Made by a program: the position numbers and the translations under genes. From the NCBI GenBank assembly GCA_050084515.1, contig CM114271.1, forward strand, positions 57,660,001 through 57,724,000: a stretch of DNA of 64,000 nt, given 5' to 3'. Each line of letters opens with the position of its first letter. Within the stretch, counting starts at the first letter, position 1. Source of the stretch: Blasia pusilla (lineage: Eukaryota; Marchantiophyta; Marchantiopsida; Blasiales). This document shows, one piece after another, positions 1-10,222 of this stretch. The notes beneath the pieces are model-generated. The model ran no database searches, was not told the origin of the DNA, and worked only from the letters and a program-made list of their open reading frames with translations.

Positions 1-769
1 TAGCACTATGGTCATACGCTTGCTAGATTTCTTAGCTTCCTAACATTGACGGTATAATTGATCCGAGCTTAGTAGTAGTTCCTACAGGCTTGCGATGTAT
101 GTTGTATGGATCCGCCCGTGTTCGGTGAGAGCGATGTGTACAACAACTATCATGTCTGTTAGGATAGATCTAGTAGAACATCATTGGAGATATTGGAGGA
201 AAACCTTAGGAGGTCGAGGATGACATGTTGAAGGCCCAGGTAACCTGAGAGAGAGGAGGTTCCCCTTTGTTTCGGCTCATTTGGAGCCATATTGAAAACT
301 TACTATTTTGGGCAAGTTATTGTTATTGTTATAGTTGACTTTCCACTTTTGGAAGTGATCTTTGACCCACTATAGCAGGTCAAGAGCTAAGGAGGTGACC
401 TGCGAGTATAGGTTATCGTGGAGAGAGCTTGGGAGAGGGAAGGAGGTATAACTCCAAAAGAGAGAGCGTTTGAGAGCTCATTCTCTCCTTGTTGAACCTC
501 TTGGCATGAGGCGATGGACCTATGGTCCTCCTTGCCTTGTGTGTGTAACCCAAACCTCTCATTAGGAGAATGAGTTTGGTGAGAGAGAGAGAGAGAGAGA
601 GAGAGATGGAATGTGCACATTTATGAGACCTTGTTATGAGTGAGATTCAGTTGATTTATTGGAGATATTTTGGTACTTATTATCTTGATATTTAGATGCC
701 ATGAGTAAGCATGGGATCGTGTCTGTTTTTGTGTATGTTTAATGACATCGATGTCTGTTAAGTAGTGAT
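1..769. other. Left flank without a recognised gene; (GA)13 microsatellite
   Basis: No reading frame here has recognisable protein similarity. A pure GA run lies at 581-606 and produces low-complexity SLSLS frames on the minus strand. The stretch may include the 5' leader of the Copia element that starts near 770, but no 5' LTR matching the candidate 3' LTR after 4388 was found, so that link is inference. Confidence 0.4.
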
Positions 770-1129
770 GTGTGTGCATGCAATATAGTAGGCACTGGTA
801 GCTCGCCTAGTATGCAAGAGAATGCCCTCTTTGCAAGTAATGGATCAAACAAAGGCAGAGGTCATGGTAGAAGCTTCCGTGGTTGTGATGAATATCAAGC
901 ATATAGAGGAAGAGGTGCTCAACATAACTTTTCTCAATCATCTGTGGACCAGTATGAGACACAATCACAAGGTGGTGATAGTGGAAACCATTGGGATTTG
1001 CCATTACTATGGGATAAAGGGTCCTTGAAGATCGTTGGATTTTGCAATTACTATGAGATAAAGGGTCACTATGCAAAGTTTTGTTTCAAGAAGAAGGCAG
1101 ATATGAGGACGGGAGCCTTACAACAATAA
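770..1129 (+). pseudogene. Copia-1 gag fragment with duplicated zinc knuckle
   Basis: An open stretch of 119 codons contains a glycine/arginine-rich tract followed by CNYYEIKGHYAKFC. This is the Copia CX2CX4HX4C knuckle with its second Cys changed to Tyr. About 70 bp upstream, in another frame, an almost identical sequence (CHYYGIKGP) is encoded. The bases attactatgggataaagggtc and attactatgagataaagggtc are near-identical direct repeats, so the knuckle was tandemly duplicated and then frameshifted. Gag normally packages the element RNA; this copy could not do so. Confidence 0.7.
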
Positions 1130-1659
1130 AATTATGTGGAGCAACAACATCAAGGGTTGTATCAAAAACAACAATATTTACAACCTTAGCATCTCTTAAT
1201 CATGACTCATCATATGAGAGGAATGGTCAAGAAAGGCCCGATATCAACTTGCATTGGTTCATCGACTTTGGTGCATCAAATGAGGTGACCTCACAAGCTA
1301 AATAGTTCAATGGTATGGAGACGCTGAAAGATATTGCAATAGTGCTCACATGAGTTGATATTCAACATCATATCATGCATATCGATTAAGTTCCAATAGC
1401 ATCATATGATCTTTATGCTCTTGGAAATGTTCTCCATGTTCCTACCATTGCAAGAAATTTGATCTCTATAGAAAAAAATAGTATAACAAGATTATCAGGT
1501 GAAGTTTAACATGAATGGCTATTTCATTACAATAATGGATGACCAGATATCATAGCCAAAGGAACTAGATCTAGGAGAATATTCAAATTAGATGTTTCTA
1601 TGCAAGAGATTCAAACAATGTATGGTTAAACTCTCCAACAAGTTACAAATCTAAATGTG

Positions 1660-2584
1660 TGGTATAAGAGAACTGGGCATATGAATCTTCAAAGATTATA
1701 AAGTCTTTCATAATCTAATATAGTAATAAGACTATGAATAGGAATAAGCAAATTCTATTATGTTAGAGGTATGCCCTATATGCCAATTTGGAAAATAAGC
1801 TAGATTTCCATTTCCAAAGCAAGGTAGAAAAGCAACCAAGATATTGGAGTTGATTCACAATGATGTGTGGACAATATCATAATATAGCCTTAATGGTTGC
1901 CAATATTTTGTGTCATTTATTGATAACTTCTCTATGTATATATGTTGTGATGGAGGACTCACGAGAGTATCTAAACTCTATTGAAGATACTCTCCTCCTC
2001 CATCACAACACATTCTGAAATTCCGTTGTGATGGAGAAGGATAGTATCTTTCAAAAGAATTTGATGATTGCTTACATCAAAATGGCATCCAACGACAAGT
2101 CACTTGCCGTTACACTCGACAATAAATTGGAGTGGCTGAGATGAAGAATTGACATATTCTTGAGATGACATGTGCTATGCTGAATAAGAAGAACATATCT
2201 AAGGTATATTGGGCAAAGGCTGTAGCGTGCACAATCTTCTTAATCGACTGAACTCCAACAACAAGAGTTTATGATAAGATTCTATTCGAAGTCTTTACAA
2301 GAAATAAACTTGATTTCTCCTTCTTGAAAGTATTTGGTTGTATTTGTTTTGCTCATGTTCCTTCTAAAAGACATAAGAAATTAGACCCCAAATTTGAAAG
2401 ATGCATCTTCATTGGCTATGCTCATGGAACTAAGGGATATAAATGCTATATTCCATCCTCTAAACAACTTATTATTAGTCGTGATGTTATTTTTTATGAG
2501 CTAAAGTCATGGTATGCTCCATCTGAGCCTATTCCACCTTTAAACTTATCGATTGAGGGGGAGAATATGACTATAAATCAATAA
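1660..2584 (+). pseudogene. Copia-1 integrase remnants
   Basis: Near 1660 the frame reads WYKRTGHMNLQRL, the H-containing part of the GAG-pre-integrase HHCC finger. Near 1770 a CPICQFGK follows, the CC half. The catalytic core near 1900-2160 is broken by a hairpin insertion (1944-2048) and stops. The last part, 2324-2584, is open for 86 codons and shows the Copia signature VFGCICFAHVPSKRHKKLDP, then RCIFIGYAHGTKGYKCY. Integrase would join element cDNA to the host chromosome; the core is not intact here. Confidence 0.75.
1944..2048. repeat. Imperfect hairpin plus third copy inside the Copia-1 integrase
   Basis: Positions 1944-1972 and 1985-2009 are inverted copies that begin gttgtgatggagga and end with agtatct; the left arm has a 4-bp bulge. 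A third copy in the left-arm orientation, slightly diverged, lies at 2024-2048. The block interrupts the integrase reading frame, so it is probably an insertion or a template-switch product within the element. Confidence 0.8.
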
Positions 2585-2859
2585 ACATTACCAACAAATT
2601 CCCCAAGTACTAGTGCATGATAAGGAGAGGTTCTAGATTCTTCACTCAAATCTATCAATCTATGATCGGGAAGAGTACATATTCTATCTGTTGACCCTAG
2701 TTAGAGCTCAAATCAGACGTCAAAAGCATCAACCTCTAAACAACAATTTTTAGATGAAGTAGAATCACACAACATGTTCATAGATTTATAAATGAAGGAT
2801 TTCTTGGGACACATCATGCATATATGATGATCCTTCAAGAGTAGGAGCCGAGTTATTTT

Positions 2860-4340
2860 GAAGAAGTTGCAAGCAAGGTCGAATGGATTGAATCTATGGA
2901 GGAAGAGCTTGCTGCATTAAGACATCAACACACATAGGAGCTGGTTGATATATCCTTCGATAAGGAAGCTATTGGTTGCAAATGGGTTTACAAAATCAAA
3001 TATAATCAAGATGGTACAATGAATAGATACAAAGCCAGATTAGAAGCCTAGGGCTATGCATAACAATATGGCATCAAATATGAGGAGATATTTAGCCAAG
3101 TTGCAAAGGTGGCAACTACGAGAACAGTGGTTGCAATAAGTAAGCAGTGGAGATTATATCACATGGATGTCAAGATTTCCTTCTTGAATGGAGATCTATA
3201 TGAGGAGGTATATATGATTCAACCACATGGATATGAGCATCCAAGGTTTCCATTGCCCGTATGTAGGTTAAAGAAAGTTCTATACGGGCTTAAATAAGCT
3301 CAAAGAGCTTGGTATGGCAAGATTTCATACGTCCTATAAGAATTGGGCTTTAGGATGTATGATTCTAACTCCTCGCTATATGTCTTGAGAGGAAAAAGTC
3401 AAACGGTTATCATTTTGTTGTATATTAAATACCTCTTGATTATTGGGAGTACTGAAAATATGGTAAAACAAGTCAAGCTAAAGTTACAGGTAGAATTTGA
3501 TATGAAGGACTTTAGAGAACTTAAGTACTTCCCTGGTGTTGAGTTTATCAGGGTTGAAGAGAGTATGTGCTTATTACAACGATAAAATGCTCTTCACATG
3601 CTTTCAAAATATGGTATAACAACTTCAAGTTGTTAGCCAATCTCTACACGTTTCGACCAAAATATGAAGATAAGAGTGGATGAAGGAGAATTGCTTACAG
3701 ATTCTAATGTGTAGAGGCGTATGGTCAGAAGTTTGATTTATCTGACTATAACAAGGCCAGACTTGAGCTATACAGTTGGCTTAGTAAGCCAATTTATGCA
3801 AGCATCTCATAGACTTCACCTTGATATTGTGAGGAGGATTATGTAGTATGTGAAATTTTTTGTTCAATTCGGGCTTCAATTTGAACATTCTTCGAGTTTA
3901 CAATTATAGGGATTCAAAGATGTTGATTGGGCAAGAAGCGTGTTTGATAAACACTCCACATCTGGTTATTCATTTACCTTGGGAAACGCAATTATAAGTT
4001 GGGCTTCAAAGAAGCAACCTACAATTGCTTTATCTTCAACAAAGGCTGAGTAGCAACCAATGCAACATGTGAGGTAGTGTGGCTTCATCAATTACTGGTC
4101 GAAATTGGTGTCAGTAACTTAAGGCCTAGTGTAGTATATGTAGATAATATTAGTATTATCAAGCTTGCTAAGAACCGTGTGTTTCATGCTTGAACAAAGC
4201 ATATTGAGGTGCACTATCTTTTTATTAGAAAGAAAGTGCTTGCAAGAGAAATTGATCTTGTGATAGTATATAGGTACAAATCAAAAAATTGTTAATATCT
4301 TTACAAAATCATTGTCTGGAGATAAGTTTGAGATGTTTAG
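2860..4340 (+). pseudogene. Copia-1 reverse transcriptase and RNase H remnants
   Basis: The RT segment 3109-3297 reads YHMDVKISFLNGDLYEEVYM and ends in VLYGLK, all Copia RT landmarks. At 3343-3585 the position of the catalytic YVDD box reads YIKYLLIIGS, so both catalytic aspartates are replaced. RNase H follows at about 3925-4060 (DVDWARSVFDKHSTSGY, then SWASKKQPTIALSSTKAE followed by a stop) and at about 4080-4230 (VDNISIIKLAKN). Internal TAG/TAA codons replace glutamines at several family positions, for example right after YGLK. The enzyme cannot be active. Confidence 0.85.
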
Positions 4341-4387
4341 AAACGATTATTTAGGTGTTAGAGATATCGATATGAGCTTGAGGGGAA

Positions 4388-4700
4388 GTATTGAAGACTG
4401 AGTTATAGTCAAGCTCATTGAACACCCGCACTGCTATATTTGATACTCACACAAAGTAGGAAAGCTTAATTTTGATAAGTCAATTAAGCGCGATTATCTT
4501 AACTAGGGTTAATTAATCACAATTAGACTAACTCAAAAGTATTGTTAAGATTAGGGTTAGTGTTGCTTGTACATATCCTATATAATTCAGAAGGGAACCA
4601 GCCTCCACTCATTCTCTCATTGCAAAATTTTGTTCTGTATGGTGTTGTGTGAGTGTGAAAGTCGTATTCCACCAATTATGCTTCTTTAGGAGTTTTCTAT
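4388..4700 (+). other. Possible 3' LTR or 3' flank of Copia-1
   Basis: The stretch follows the polypurine-like gcttgaggggaag, starts tattgaagactg and contains a TATA-like tcctatataattc near 4585. A second copy, which would prove an LTR, was not found in the window. Its right limit is set only by the start of homology to the endonuclease-domain protein at about 4730. Confidence 0.3.
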
Positions 4701-4729
4701 AACCATGATCCCATATATGAATGGAAACT

Positions 4730-5560
4730 TGGTTCATTAAAAAATCTTCTTCTACTTCCATTTTTTCTTTTTTCAAGTAAATTCTTGATAAGTTTGCGGT
4801 TCCGCCTTAGACTTCCTCATACTCATTTTAAAGGTATGCCTAATTGTGCTAGGAGGAGCCTATTGATACAAAGGATATTCACATTCTACAATGTGCACAT
4901 AGTGGAGAAGAAATGATGATCCATGATCTCATTAGGGAGAAAATAATATTAATGTCTCATATTGCAATGAATATCATTGGGCAAGAGCAGTTGCATGCCC
5001 TACCTTCTACCATACAAGGAATCTCTTGTCGTTGAGTTGAACTTGTTATGTCGTAAGGTGACTTTCTTGTATTTAGTAGTATACTAGTTTCTAATCCAAT
5101 ATTTCTTAATTTGGTATATTGGGCTAACATAATAGAAGCTCCACAAATGAGGCAACATTAGGAATCAAGGAGTTAAGTTATTTATGCAATAAAATATGGG
5201 CCAAATTGATTTAGTTCTTTTGCAATGGAAGCTTTTACGCACTTGCATGTGTCTTTTAATACTTTTATGATCGAAAATAGATGCTCATCATTCCCTTGAG
5301 AATCATCAACTTGCTCCTTCTTGTAGTACTTCTCTTTTTGTTATCACTACTTATTATAAGAAATGTCCATCAGTAACATTAGCATTGATGTTGATACGTT
5401 GAGGCGATGTGGTTAGTGACTACTCATCTCATCATCCATTCACATATAACCAACCACTAGTATTGATGTTGGGATTATTTTAAGCCCTTCATCACATGGC
5501 TCATCAAGTTGTTTTTTATTTGTATTAGGCTAAGCTTGTTGCCATTTTCTTTTTGCATTC
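4730..5560 (+). pseudogene. Decayed copy of the endonuclease-domain retroelement ORF
   Basis: This is a degenerate paralogue of the C-terminal half of the protein at 21900-23360. Colinear matches include ttgataagtttgcg (4790) with tcgacagctttgcg (22700), atgtgcacatagtggagaa (about 4890) with atgtgcacatggtggagaa (about 22810), gggcaagagcagttgcatg (4979) with gggcaagagcaactccatg (22897), and the tail tgttgccattttctttttgcatt (about 5538) with the same bases at about 23440. Stops and indels are frequent, and the segment around 5060-5140 is rearranged. It is an old insertion next to the Copia-1 end. Confidence 0.85.
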
Positions 5561-5641
5561 CTTTTAAATTTTGTATTTCTTGCCTTCCATTCTTGGGATG
5601 TTGTCATCTTCCCTTGTCATATTTTAAGGTTCTTTTTTTTA

Positions 5642-5712
5642 AATGGATTTTCTCCTCCCCTTCTGAATTTTAAGGGGAGGAGAAAATCCATTCAAATTCT
5701 ACTTAGAATTTG
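5642..5712. repeat. Perfect 21-bp hairpin followed by an 8-bp hairpin
   Basis: Positions 5642-5662 and 5672-5692 are exact reverse complements with a 9-nt loop; the stem is rich in TTTTCTCCTCCCC. Immediately after it, caaattct (5693-5700) and agaatttg (5705-5712) form a second stem with a 4-nt loop. The pair sits at the 3' edge of the decayed endonuclease-domain copy. Confidence 0.85.
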
Positions 5713-7390
5713 AAAAAGTAACTCAAGATTGATATGTTGTGCGCATACACATCGCTACAACTTATGTAAAATTGAATTAAAAATGGCTGACTCGGCCAAC
5801 TCCAATCTCAAATCTTCATGTCATATCAAGCCACATCAACTCTCCGCCATGAGGGAATCTTGACTCTAGCACCGTACTTCCTACCAAACACTAAGCAAGA
5901 GAGATGCTCCAAAGAATGAAAATGAGAAAGATGGTTTGTGAAAGCCCTCTTTTCTTCTCTTATATTCTTGGGTAGATTCAAAAGGTCTTCCTTGAAAACT
6001 AGCCCTCTAAACAGTAACTTGCGTGCACAAGTTATTAGATGATCCTTGACATGCTTAACAAATCACCTACCTGAAAATGGAAAAAGAGGGGAATGGTCAG
6101 AAATGATGATCCTTATGCAAAGGCCATGTTGCTAGCCTCATCCCACACCTGAAGACAAAGTTATGACCAAACAACCCGCTAACCTCCTATATCATTGACA
6201 CCGTACAACTATGTATGTTGACTAACTAAGATGTGACAAATATCAAATTTAACACTAAGTGACGTGATTATCACCAAAATCAAGTGCATAGATAGCCTTT
6301 TATTACATGTTGAAGGCATAGGGAGCCAACAAACCACCAAGGTTTGCACTTTTTCACTTATTTTAACAATAGCTCAAAATTTTTCATTAAAGATCTATGG
6401 TGGGATTTTGCCATGTCCTCCTTGGTTATTGCAAAATTAGTAATTTCTTTTCCCGAAAGATAATAAAAGGAAGGAAAATTCAAGTTTATGATGTAGTATG
6501 ATGGAGGTAATGAGCTTCATCACCTCCATCACACGTCCACATTTTTTCAAAATTTTCTTATTACCCCCAAAAATTGTAATCCTTCTATAAAAACAAGAGG
6601 AAAATTTGAAAAGAGAAATATAATCCAAAATAATTTTATCCTGGAGAGTGATACAAGGAAATTCTAGAACCTAATAGATCGCCTACTCTTCCAAAAATTT
6701 CCTAGTTTTCTCCAAAATTGGAGTTTTTTTTTGCAAATAACACATAAATTTTCTCTAAATTGAAGCATTTTTTAAAAAAAAATTTTATTTAGGATTTCAA
6801 TGATTACAATTGGTCACTTGCTGATCATGATCCCCATCGTTAAATTTTCAGTCCGTTTTTTTTCAAATTTCAATTTTTTTTTCCAAAACTTAAGTTTTTC
6901 TTCAAAAGAAAATGAATAACTAGAGAATTTTCCTGAATTGAATGGCTATGGTTGGTATCATGGATTTCTTGATCCCAATCATGGTATCACCTCTTGCCTT
7001 CTCCTTTAAATGTCTCAATTTTCCCAAATATTGAAAAATATAATTTTAAGTTAAGGAGAAAAAGAAAAAAGGGGAAACCAAGTTCATGATAGAGGGTGCT
7101 TGGGATCACACAAATCCTCACCCCAATTACTCCTCCCATTATTTTATTAGTTAGTGATTTTCTCCCAAATTTTGTGAAAATTATTGAGAAAATGATGAAA
7201 AAACAAAAAATAATGGAAAGGCATTTTGTAATTAATGGAGGATTTCATGATTGTATTGCATGCTTTTTTTCTTCATCATCCCAATCACTCCTCCACCATC
7301 TTTCAAAATTTCTCTTTTTCTCCCAAATTTTGGAAATTATTTAGAAACTAAGGAAAAGATCACAATAGAAGTTTGTTAATGGAGGTAGAG
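5713..7390. other. AT-rich stretch without a gene; small hairpin at 6499-6531
   Basis: The sequence is rich in homopolymeric A/T and has no convincing coding frame. A stem at 6499-6513 and 6517-6531 (tgatggaggtaatga against tcatcacctccatca, 14 of 15 pairs, 3-nt loop) stands out. Around 7100-7345 two diverged direct repeats share phrases such as tctcccaaattttg and catcccaatcactcctcc. Confidence 0.5.
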
Positions 7391-7640
7391 TTGGACACAC
7401 ACAAAGTTCGTGTTCGCGGACATGTCCATGTCCGCGGAATTATCTCCATCCCTAAGAAGGACATGTCCTTACAAGCCCAAGTATCCGCCCGCACGTGAGC
7501 CTGTAGCATAAACCCGGGTTGGCCGAGTCCGCAACGGTTTTGTGGCCCACACCAACCCACAGCAGGGTCGAAGCGTGGGCTCGGCTTGGATGTGGGCCGT
7601 GGGTACCTGGGCCGTGCGTCCGCTCTCGTGCAACTTTAAA
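7391..7640. repeat. GC-rich island with a GGACATGTCC palindrome
   Basis: A GC-rich patch within AT-rich DNA. At 7415-7436 cgcggacat and atgtccgcg flank gtcc, giving a 9-bp stem. Related sequences with the words acatgtcc and tccatg occur at 8370-8450, 9295-9520 and 48185-48250, so this is probably a dispersed repeat family. Overlapping open frames on both strands here look like a by-product of base composition, not genes. Confidence 0.55.
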
Positions 7641-10222
7641 TGGAGGATAATCATACATTTCATGATCCCAATTTTCCGCATACTATGAAGGTTTACTATA
7701 AAGATCCACACCTTAGAGTCTCAATAACTTTATTCCATTTTTTCAAAATTTGTATCACCCTTTTAAAAAAATTTCTTCCGGTTTTTTCTACTTCACTTGT
7801 GTGGTGTGGCCTTGAAGTTTCTCGGTTGTCTAAGTCCCTCTTCTTGCAATTTGAATGGGTCCTCATGTCCTCTTTATTCACACTTTGTATTCTTCAGATG
7901 AGTCTGTAATTGGGATCATACACTTCCCAATCTAAATAATTTCTTCCCTTTTTTTCTCAAAATTTGGAATAATTGGTTATAAATGAGAAAAAATAAGAAA
8001 CTAATTTTAAATATTATAAATATAAGATTATGATATTTTCTCCAAGTTTTTTTGGAAATTAAGAAAACTGGTAGGAAATAAAGGAATTTAAAAAATCATG
8101 AAGGGTAGTAAGTATCATACACTATAACAATGACTTAGTGCAACCACCTCACCTTCTTCTTTAAACTTTCCCATCTTCCTCAAAGTTTGAATATTTCCTT
8201 TGAAAATATAGGAAAATATGATAAGAATTTTGATCAAAGTTTTAGGCTTTATGATGAGATGATAAGAAATACTTCTCATATTGATAAATTTTCATCAAAA
8301 TTTATGAAATTTTGGTTTTATTTATTTATCAGTAAGTATGGTTGTACAAAAACGGATGAGTCTGTCCTTATAATGGACATCGACGAACAAGTGCGGATAT
8401 GTCCACGGACATGGATTGCAAGAGGTGGGGCCCATATTTATAGCTTGTGGAGAAGGCAAGGCATGGTTTAGGGGTTTAGGGCAAGGCAGAGGTGGGCAAG
8501 GCAATAAGGGGGGAGGGAATGGAGGTGGAGGAAGAGGATCTTCTCGACTAAACAAGGTCGATGGCTTCAAAATGAATATGAAAAAATAAGTGAGAAAATA
8601 GACATATCCATGGGCAAATGTACATTTAAGTTGAAAACATAGAGACCATTATGAAAAAAATTATGCAAGAAGATGGAAATAACTTTCGTCTTTCGAAATA
8701 AAGAGATGCAAGATCGGATATGGGTAAAAAGAGGATACCCATTTCATAGGGAAGTGAGAGAGATGGGGATTAGCCTTTATTTATTTTGTAATTATTTCAA
8801 AAATCTGATTTACTTCTCAATAGTTAAGAAGGGGATTCAGGTATGGAGGCGAGTTCAAAATTTCAAAGTAAGGAATGTAAATAAATGGTTTAAAAAAGGA
8901 GGTAGGAACAAGGACAATATATTTAACCAAATGAAAAAGTTGGGGGAAGGCATAGATGAAGTTTGAAGAAATCGAATTTCAAACTAAGATGGGTAATGCA
9001 TAAAGGCCGTGGAGGGGAATGGAGGTTTTCTCACTACTAACTCATGTTATAGTGGGAATGTGCGAACATAAATTAAAGGGAGTAAAACTTCAAAATTCAT
9101 AACGATTTTACATCAAACAAAGGATTAAGGAAGGACGATTCTTTAAATTTTTCAATAATTTTCAAAAGAGGAATGGGAGGTTGGATTGTCATTAAATAAA
9201 GAGATGAAATGGAGATCCTCAAAGATGAGGATGGCTTACAGAAAATTGTTGGGTTTAGGAAATAAACATCATGACCTCAACATGCCAACTAAGTTGTTTG
9301 TGAACAAAATCCGTGCATGCGAACATGTCCATGTTCGTGGAGTTAGGTCTGCCTTATGAAAGGACTTGTTCTTGTGGGTCCCATCGCATAATAATGCACG
9401 TGTCCCATCTTTGCCCCCACTTCCTGACTCTTGTTGCCCCACCCCTCCTCGATCTGCAAACAATAAGTGTAGACCCCACCTCTTGCAATGCATGTCCGCC
9501 CATGATTGTCCTAAAGACGAACTTGTCCATATTTTAGCAATCATGACGCTAGCTAGTGTTAACAAATTAAACTTTGCTTACGCCTTAAACACTATAAAAA
9601 ATTTTGATTAGAAGAGATCAATCTTTAGTGTGCATAGAGAAAGTGTAGGTGGAGACATCACCACTCAAATTCCCTCGTATTGCCATGGATTACGCCCAAA
9701 ATCGATGGCATAACAAGGGACTTTGAGTGGTGATTGTATACATCAAGTGTAGTGATTCTCTTCCTTTTCAATAAAATTTCGGGATGAACTTCTGTTGGTT
9801 TGAAATGAGGATGTAGTCCTTAGTGATTAGTGTACCTCTACCAAAAGAAGATAGGGATTGATAACTATGTTGTCTAACTTGGAGCTTCACATATATGAAG
9901 CCCTAAACCCTCCCTGACATATATAATTGGTAGCGCGTGACATCTGAGAGTTGCTAACTGTGCACTATTTTCCTAAACCCATTCTCACTAGTCCATTTAT
10001 GAGACTTGGGAGAGACATGATAGTCCACTCACAATACTTTCATTCACTGATATTATTAATACATGATATCTTCTTCTTATTATCACATAGCAATGTGATA
10101 GAGGCAAAACCATGAGATTTGGTGATGGGCAGTGAGTACGCATAGACTATTGTGGCTGTTCGAAGCGTGCATCCACCAAACTGAAACATAGTAAGTAAGA
10201 ACGGGGAGGACACGTACAAACG
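7641..10222. other. AT-rich stretch, no recognised gene
   Basis: No frame resembles a known family. It contains two further members of the ggacatgtcc-type repeat (about 8370-8450 and 9295-9520). The right end (about 9900-10222) is the 3' flank of the reductase gene on the minus strand; no clear polyadenylation signal could be assigned. Confidence 0.4.

Larger units (their letters stand above)
770..4387 (+). mobile_element. Decayed Ty1/Copia retrotransposon (Copia-1)
   Basis: Gag, protease, integrase, reverse transcriptase and RNase H fragments occur in Copia order (PR-IN-RT-RH) on the + strand. They are interrupted by many stops and frameshifts. Directly visible landmarks are a gag zinc knuckle near 1050-1090, a protease-like DFGAS at about 1265, a GAG-pre-integrase segment near 1660-1800, the RT motif LNGDLYEEVYM near 3185, and an RNase H segment near 3925-4060. 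A polypurine stretch (gcttgaggggaag) at about 4376-4388 is a plausible PPT and marks the likely start of a 3' LTR. No full LTR pair was found inside the window, so the ends are approximate. The element is clearly non-autonomous. Confidence 0.85.

Noticed and set aside
387-620. Minus-strand frame starting with SLSLSLS
   Set aside because: It is the translation of the GA microsatellite; no ATG context or family resemblance.
7360-7711. Overlapping minus-strand frames in the GC-rich island
   Set aside because: Three frames are open together because of composition and no family is recognised.
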